Assembly (NCBI RefSeq): GCF_016545825.1
Contig: NC_052619.1
Coordinates: 4,975,501-5,039,500 of the forward strand
Length of the DNA: 64,000 nt
Source: Eucalyptus grandis
Taxonomy: Eukaryota > Streptophyta > Magnoliopsida > Myrtales > Myrtaceae
Reading direction: 5' to 3'
Within the stretch, counting starts at the first letter, position 1. Each line of letters begins with the position of its first letter. The notes beneath the pieces were generated by a model that did not search any database, was not told the origin of the DNA, and worked only from the letters and a program-made list of their open reading frames with translations. Both the position numbers and the translations under genes were made by a program. Shown here one piece after another: positions 58,258 to 64,000 of this stretch.

Positions 58258-59260
58258 GAACTCGTAGGATCCATACCACGTCACACATGCGATCTTCAGC
58301 TTGTCCCCTTCAACGATCCAAACTTGGTAGTAGCCCGATCGAATATCCAACTTGGTGAACCATTGAGCACCACCGAGTTGATCAAAAAGGTCCACGATGA
58401 GCGGGATCGGGTACTTATTCTTCACAGTTAGTTTGTTCAGTGCCCGTTAGTCGATGCACATCCGGAGTGATCCATCGTGCTTCTTTTGAAATAGGACCGG
58501 CGCACCGAACAGAGCCTTGGACGGCCGAATATATCCCGCATCGAGCAGCTCCTTTAGTTGCTTCCTCAATTCTTCCAATTCATGGGGTGCCATGCAATAA
58601 GGCGCCATGGCAGGCGGTCGAGCGTCAGGCACCAGCTCAACCGATGATCCACCTCTCTTTGAGGTGGTAGCTTCTTTGGCAACTCGAGGGGCATCACGTC
58701 CTTGAACGAGTCGAGGACTTTGGTTACCTCCATCGAGACTCTATTCCCTTCACCCTTGTCGTCCTCAGTCTTCAAGGCAGCTAGGATGGTCACCTCACCC
58801 TTCTTTGCTCCCTTAGTGAGTTGCATTGCCGAGATCATCTTTCGATCACGATCTGATTCGCGATGGATCGAGATCACGTATTGACAATGCTTGTCCAACA
58901 CGCATATACAATCGGCGAAAGGCAATATAACAGCATGGATCTTATCTAGGAATTTTATCCTAATGGCTAAGTTGTAGTCATCAAGGGGAATTACCTCTAG
59001 AGTCTCATTGCTCTTCCATGGCCCGAGTTGTAGCTCAACGTCCCTCGCGACACCAATTGCAGGGACCTCCTTAGAGTTTACCGTCTTAAGCCACTCGGCT
59101 CCCTTCTCAACCCGTAGGTTAAATCTCTCCGTAGCTTGTTCCGATATGAAGAGATCGGATGCTCCCGTGTCCACGAGCACATTCATTGTGGATTCTTTGA
59201 TCCTTAAATCCGCGAACATCAGTCCTTTAGGCTCCTTCACCTTCTTAGACTTGATTATGC
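58258..59260 (-). pseudogene. Protease and RT first half of the chromovirus
   Basis: The 59240-58566 frame starts near GLMFADLRI. The protease site is LVDTGASDLFIS (catalytic Asp codon about 59169-59171), with the flap region later. The RT approach ([20 protein letters not shown]) is followed by a frame break. 58632-58447 gives [20 protein letters not shown], then SLRMCID and a stop. 58425 onward gives [20 protein letters not shown], then [12 protein letters not shown] and YGSYEFLI, where the solo LTR enters. A broken polyprotein. Confidence 0.85.
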
Positions 59261-60519
59261 TAAGGAGTCACAACAAACCCAATCGTGATTCTTCCTTAGG
59301 CTCATCCTCTTTGCAAAGGGTGGCCAGCTTAGCCTTGTTCGGGCAATCCTGCGCCATGTGTGGACCATCACAAAAGAAACATTTGTATTAGTGTACCTTC
59401 ATTTGTCCTCCTCCGCTCGACTCCGCATAGGCCTTGTGAGGGTTAGCCGGTGGTCTACCTATGGTCGGGCGGTTGTATCTCCCCCGATCTCCCCTACCAG
59501 TGGCTTTATCTCTCATACGAGCGTTCCGATTGAGATGTGAAAGGCGCCTTAAACTCCACGAGCGATTCGGCCACAATCATAGCCGTTGTGAGATCTCCCA
59601 CGTTGAACCGTTTCAATTCCTATTTAGTCCATGGCTTGAGACCACTCATGAACTGGTGGAACGCTTCATTCTCATTCATCGAAGGGATTTGGAGTAGCAA
59701 CTCCGAAAACTGCTTGATGTAGTCGCGCATGCCACCAATTTGCTCGAGATGCTTCAGTTCATCATGAGCTTCCTCCTCCACATAAGTGGGAAAGTAGTTC
59801 CGTTGGAACTCAACGACAAATCTACCCTAGGTTGTGATAAGATCCCCATACCTATCATTCGAACGATGACGCCACCACAACAATGCACTATCAACCAAAT
59901 ACATAGATGCAGTGTTTACCTATGTTTGGTCATCATTGATCCCCATGGCTTGGAAGTACTGCTCCATGTACCATAAGAAATTATCCATGTCTTTGGCCAC
60001 CTGCGAGCCCTTGAATTCCTTCAGCTTGGGTGTGTCCACTTGTGGACTTTGCACAGTGATCACCACATTCACGCGTGTAGCTTCCGATTCAGCGAGCTTA
60101 CCCCGGAGCTCCACTATCTCCACACGCATGGCCGCCATCATGGCCTCCAAAGGTTCATACCGTTGTGCGAGTTCTTTCCTTAGGGTCCCCAACAACTCAT
60201 GTTAGAGTTCTCCCATGCCAATCTTGAGCTCTTGCACCTCAACTACGAGCTCTTCCCTTCCGGCATCTACTCCATCCACAGTCTAGGTCAGGTCATCGAC
60301 CGATCCTTGGACATCGGTGACGAACAACTCTAGCTTCGTCATGCAATGCACAAGATCCCCCATTGGATCCCTTGAACTTGAACTACCACAGTTCTTCTTT
60401 CCTTTAGCAACGCCCTTCTTAGCGTTCCTCCCGCGATCAACGCAGTCACCACCCATGGCGAGCGCCTCATCGAATCGTGGATCAGCCATTGCGCTTGGAA
60501 CGACTTGTTCAGATACCAC
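59261..60519 (-). pseudogene. gag of the chromovirus
   Basis: The first frame (60519-60283) has SEQVVPSAMADPRFDEALAM and basic repeats. After a stop, 60195-59920 encodes a coiled-coil-like stretch and VDTPKLKEFKGSQVAKDMDN, then FLWYMEQYFQAM, the gag N-domain motif. 59900-59580 holds the rest of gag with stops (WRHR, TYVEEEAHDELK, LGGMRDY). The zinc knuckle CFFCDGPHMAQDC is at about 59343-59385. Confidence 0.82.
60507..60518 (-). promoter_or_regulatory. Probable PBS of the chromovirus
   Basis: On the minus strand TGGTATCTGAAC lies two bases after the 5' LTR end. It matches the initiator tRNA-Met PBS (TGGTATCAGAGC) at 10 of 12 bases. Confidence 0.65.
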
Positions 60520-60520
60520 T

Positions 60521-60957
60521 TGTCATGGGCCGATTGATCTAACATTCCCTTACCCATGCGGCCTTAGGAATTTCTCTCAAGTCAGCATTTCTCACACTCA
60601 ACTCACAAGGATCGTAGAGAGAGAAACTCTAGAGAGAGAAGCTCTGGATTGTATTTACTTGTGAATGAGATGAGTACAATGAGGGGTAGAAGACCCTTAT
60701 ATATACTAATATAAGGAAAACAATATTCGTAGATCGATCCTCAATCTAACAGTGGAGATTACATCTCCCCGATTACCAACTACCCGCATTTATCATGTAT
60801 GAATACAATTACTGTATCGGTTGCCCCCAAGAGTATTCTAAAAGACTCGAGAAAACTCTAGATCTCGGGGATACAAGCCGAGGGTCGCTTGATCCACGGA
60901 TGTGTCACGCTTGTCCCTTAGAACCCTCTTAGATCAACTTTCTTTCGGGCCGTGACA
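60521..60957 (-). repeat. 5' LTR of the chromovirus
   Basis: 437 bp. The minus strand runs TGTCACGGCCCGAAAG ... CGGCCCATGACA. A TATATATA box (about 60700 on the plus strand) sits near the centre and could be its promoter. Homologous to 51759-52180. Confidence 0.88.
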
Positions 60958-61802
60958 TGTTCATGAATGAGTTTGTAAGGCATCTTTTATATTATGTGAG
61001 ACTTGAAGATATTAAGCATTTTTTCCAACAATAGGTGCTTGAGACTTTTTAAGCACGTGATCACTCTCCCATGTGCCTAACATGCACCCATTTGTACTCA
61101 AAACAAGTATTTGTTAAGTTTGGTGGAAGAACTTGCCCGATTGACTTTTCATATCATGTAAAGGGTTTTTTTAGAAGGTGCTTATATTGTATTTATTAAA
61201 CATGCATAGTAAATAATTTGCAAAGTATTGATTATGCATATCATGAGAACAGTTAATACATTAAATATTACAATATTTTTCATTTAGTTGATAAAAAAGT
61301 GCCATAGAAGCACTCTTTAGAAAAAAAAAATTACGCCAATATGCTGGTAAGTTTCAAAGACTCCCTTCAACTATGCTCTCATAAAGTTCCTAGGAAGCTC
61401 AAATAAGCTATTGTCCTCTGTTTTTTATCCGGTTTGCCCCCACTACAAGTATTATATTGGACCGTGACTATATTATCATGAAGATCTAATCACATGTTGA
61501 CAGAACGTATTCTTGCCATACTTACAAATATGATTTTTCACTCAAAAAGTGGTACATCAATTATAAAGATTACTACGATTTATTATTTACAAATACTTAC
61601 GGAGCTTGCCCTGGAGAAATCTTCCTAGAGCTATTCCTATTGCGTCTCTCAAGAGATGGCTCTAAAGAGAATGCTCAAATATTATGATAAATATGATAAC
61701 TTTGTACTACTTGCGCTTGTATAAGTTTTCGCTATAGTCAATGCTTTTTCAAACTTATGTATAGTTAAAAATAAAAAAAATATTTTGTGTAGTAAATGAA
61801 AA
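60958..61802. other. WSD1-unit upstream flank continued, then unidentified AT-rich DNA
   Basis: 61090-61325 matches 43590-43860 and 32060-32260 (GAAAYTYCATTTTTAGA-like and CATATCATGAGAACAGT). This is the other side of the flank cut by the chromovirus at 51758. From about 61330 to 61800 no gene or repeat is recognised. Confidence 0.5.
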
Positions 61803-62240
61803 CTAGGGTGCGCTTGTTAAAAAATATTTCCAAGAATAATTTCTATTCAAAATTGTTTTTTTCAAAAATTTATTCCCTAAATGATTTTTTTTTTTTTAGT
61901 AGAAGAACACGTTTGATACAACTTAAAATTTATATTCTCGAAATAGAAAAAGAACATAAAAGAGTTTGGTAATACTCTCAAATTTTTTTTGTGACATGAA
62001 ATTTTTTTTGAAATTTTTAAATAATTTTCTAAGATTTTTCTTCTTTTGTTTTAGTTTTTTTTTTCTTTTTTCCTCCATTCTTCTTCCACCTCTAGTCAGT
62101 TGCTGGGCCTTAGCAATGGCTAACGACTAGCCAAAGATGAGGGCTGGTGAGGTCGACCTCACCATGTGTAGGTGAGGCTTGACCTCGCCAAATTTGGGTG
62201 AGGTTGGCCTTGCCCCTCGACATTGCCTAGCCACCCTGAG
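61803..62240. mobile_element. Truncated TIR element, relative of 45053-45961
   Basis: Starts GGGTGCGCTTGTTAAAAAAT, then TTTCTATTC, like the left end at 45053. It has T-rich subterminal sequence and a core with GGTGAGGCTTGACCTCGCC (about 62160-62230). No matching right end is found before the next repeat. Confidence 0.5.
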
Positions 62241-62244
62241 TAGG

Positions 62245-62304
62245 GGTGAGCACGGTTCCCGAGTAGAACCGGGAACCGGAGAACCGCACCGGAGGGTTCA
62301 GTTC
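62245..62304 (+). repeat. GGTTCCGG-type repeat fragment
   Basis: GGGGTGAGCACGGTTCCCG, then AACCGGGAACCGGAGAACC, resembles the end of a common plant TIR repeat. It stops where an LTR starts. Confidence 0.4.
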
Positions 62305-64000
62305 TGTGGCACCCCTCGACGGCCCCCAATCCACTAGGGTCACCACATTGTTTCCTCTACCTGGATATCCCTTTTTATTTTATTTTTTTGGACTTCCGAG
62401 AAGTCATATGGGGGTTCTTTCATATACTTGATTGGTCCCTGCATAAAAGTATGGCGGAAGCGTATCCAACAACTCCCTTCCCTATATTCAAAAAAAAAAT
62501 GCACACCAACTAAACATTTTTATAGGTAAAAGTCGAACACTTTCATTTACTTAAACCAGATGGACATCATTCTTCGGTACACCAAAATGTCGTAGTCTTC
62601 TATACTCGGCTATATTTCAAAAGATAACCAACATCTTTTCCAACGGTCATTTAGTTAAAGTCCATCGGCGTCCAAAAGCTCCTTCCTCTGCTGTCCTCCT
62701 CCTCATGGTCATATTCAATCACTCGATCCTTCTGTTGGTGGTGGTGGCAGCAAAGGTATCTTGTCTAGTCTGAAATGTTAGTCCCCCAACGGGGTGAGTA
62801 CAACCACTCAGCAACAAAAGATCCGTTAAACTATACTGTGCAAGCCATCACGATCTAGTTTTATGCAAGATAGACAAGACAGTTCATCAAGGAATGAGTA
62901 TGCATCGGAACCATAAAACTTTTAGTGTAATGACCAGTGCGGTTCCAACAAACAAGATGCATCATGTCCAATCACACAAGTCCCAATCATAGGGCCAAAT
63001 TGTTATGACACGTTACATTCCATGCCATACAATTTAGTCCCATAAACAAACCACATGCACTCTTAGTAGAACCATCACTTTTAACATTCAAAAGGTTTTA
63101 TCCCCCCAAAGGACCAATGTTTGTGTCCTTCTGGGATTTCACACCCAACCTAGCGTCGCGAAAGCCTCCGGGCATCCAAAGGGCATCAACTCATTCGAAC
63201 CTTTGGGCATCTCACACCCCACCTGGCATCACGAGAAATCACTGGGGACCATAGACATGGTTACCCCTAACCTTCGAATTGACGTATAGACAAGCATACA
63301 ACCGAGCATCCCGATGCTCCTGAGGAAAACCTCTAGGCATGTATTCATAATACAACCAGGCATCCAAAGGGCATCGACTCATTCGAACCTCTGGGCATCC
63401 CAACTCCCGAGGCATCGTTAACCCAAGGGTCCAACGGTAACAATTAACATCTTAATTTCCAAAAACACTTTTCAATGCAATGACAAGATGTCACATGATA
63501 TGCTGAATGCCAATATCATCATCTCAAATAACAACTTAAGATGCATTCACCTTTGGGACAAATTGAGCAAATTCGGAATAAAACAGCTCAAACATCACTA
63601 TGCACAGTTTTAGTAACAATTTCGGAATAACCCCTAAATGAACTCAGAAAATTCTGAAATTTTGATATGTTATAAACAAGACCTAAAGGAAAAAGTTTCA
63701 TGAAGAACACTGAGTCATATTCATTGTATATCAAGAGCAGTAATTGATATATTCTTTACTAACATTCTGTAATAGCTTCCAGATTTAACATTTACAAAGA
63801 AAATTGTTTTACTGACCAAACCTTGTCCATTTATTCTCAAATTTTGATATGTTATTCCTAAGGATGTGCCCTACAACTTTTATTAAGGGTTAGAAGTCCA
63901 ATTCTATCTATAAAATTACAGAAAATTTGTGAAATCATCAAAGGTCATGTTGTCTTCTACAATACAGCTTACTGGTTCAAGGTAAATACTCTTACCAACA
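62305..64000 (-). mobile_element. LTR running off the window end
   Basis: Starts TGTGGCACCCCTCGACGG on the plus strand, so the minus-strand LTR end would be GGGGTGCCACA. Internally it has GGCATC-rich repeats (63150-63420: TCCGGGCATCCAAAGGGCATC, ATTCGAACCTYTGGGCATC) like those in the 4757-7716 solo LTR. No ORF with a domain. The far end is outside the window, so solo versus full-length cannot be decided. Confidence 0.5.

Larger units (their letters stand above)
51759..60957 (-). mobile_element. Ty3/gypsy chromovirus on the minus strand, with nested LTRs
   Basis: 9199 bp bounded by related LTRs (51759-52180 and 60521-60957). On the minus strand the order is PBS, gag, CCHC, protease, RT, RNase H, integrase, chromodomain, PPT. 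Two younger LTR-type insertions (about 52298-54290 and 56254-58252) lengthen it. Target duplication is not clean: GTGTT on the left and TGTTC on the right, sharing TGTT offset by one base. It interrupts WSD1-unit upstream sequence, which continues at 60958. Coding regions have many stops. Confidence 0.9.

Noticed and set aside
59008..60664. Several plus ORFs
   Set aside because: Antisense shadows of gag and protease of the same chromovirus.

Overview
The window reads as nuclear DNA of a flowering plant, probably a woody eudicot. It has spliced genes with GT-AG introns, nested Ty3/gypsy and Ty1/copia LTR retrotransposons, TIR elements, and AT-rich noncoding DNA. I cannot name the species. No bacterial, viral or organellar gene set, CRISPR array, rRNA or tRNA gene was seen. 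One 100-N assembly gap lies at 35880-35979.

The host genes form a repeatedly duplicated block of three families: WSD1-like wax ester synthase/diacylglycerol acyltransferase (minus strand), a METTL18/HPM1-like histidine protein methyltransferase (minus strand), and a DUF4228/PADRE protein (plus strand). One WSD1-like gene looks intact: copy A, 24265-31535, five exons, 473 codons, with HHALGDG. Copy B (40045-43139) has the same five exons and lengths but one in-frame TGA. Copy C (49155-50478) has lost its start codon and exons 3-5, and its exon 2 is fused to a METTL18 exon. A fourth unit survives only as noncoding remnants around 51.3-51.76 kb. All METTL18 copies (3.7-10.1, 37.8-38.2 and 48.1-49.2 kb) and all PADRE copies (23.2, 33.5, 34.5, 37.2, 39.0 and 47.0 kb) are broken.

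Layout. 0-3.7 kb: Ty3/gypsy 3' remnant and LTR. 3.7-10.1 kb: METTL18 pseudogene split by a composite insertion that includes a 2.96-kb solo LTR. 10.1-12.3 kb: copia-like LTR fragments. 12.29-18.88 kb: full-length CRM-like Ty3/gypsy element with both LTRs, PBS, PPT and a perfect 5-bp target duplication. 19.65-22.58 kb: solo LTR inside an older LTR. 23-33 kb: PADRE pseudogene and WSD1 A, whose 5.1-kb intron 2 holds TIR elements and a TOM7-like ORF. 33-36 kb: tandem duplications and the gap. 36-51.8 kb: further METTL18/PADRE/WSD1 units with TIR insertions. 51.76-60.96 kb: a 9.2-kb minus-strand chromovirus carrying two nested LTRs. 61-64 kb: continuation of the WSD1 upstream region, a truncated TIR element, and an LTR running off the end.

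Only WSD1 copy A, and less certainly the TOM7-like ORF, look able to make a protein. I found no convincing new biological system. The most informative features are the graded decay of the WSD1 cluster, the WSD1/METTL18 chimera, the TOM7-like ORF in a long-TIR element, and the well-dated nesting of insertions.
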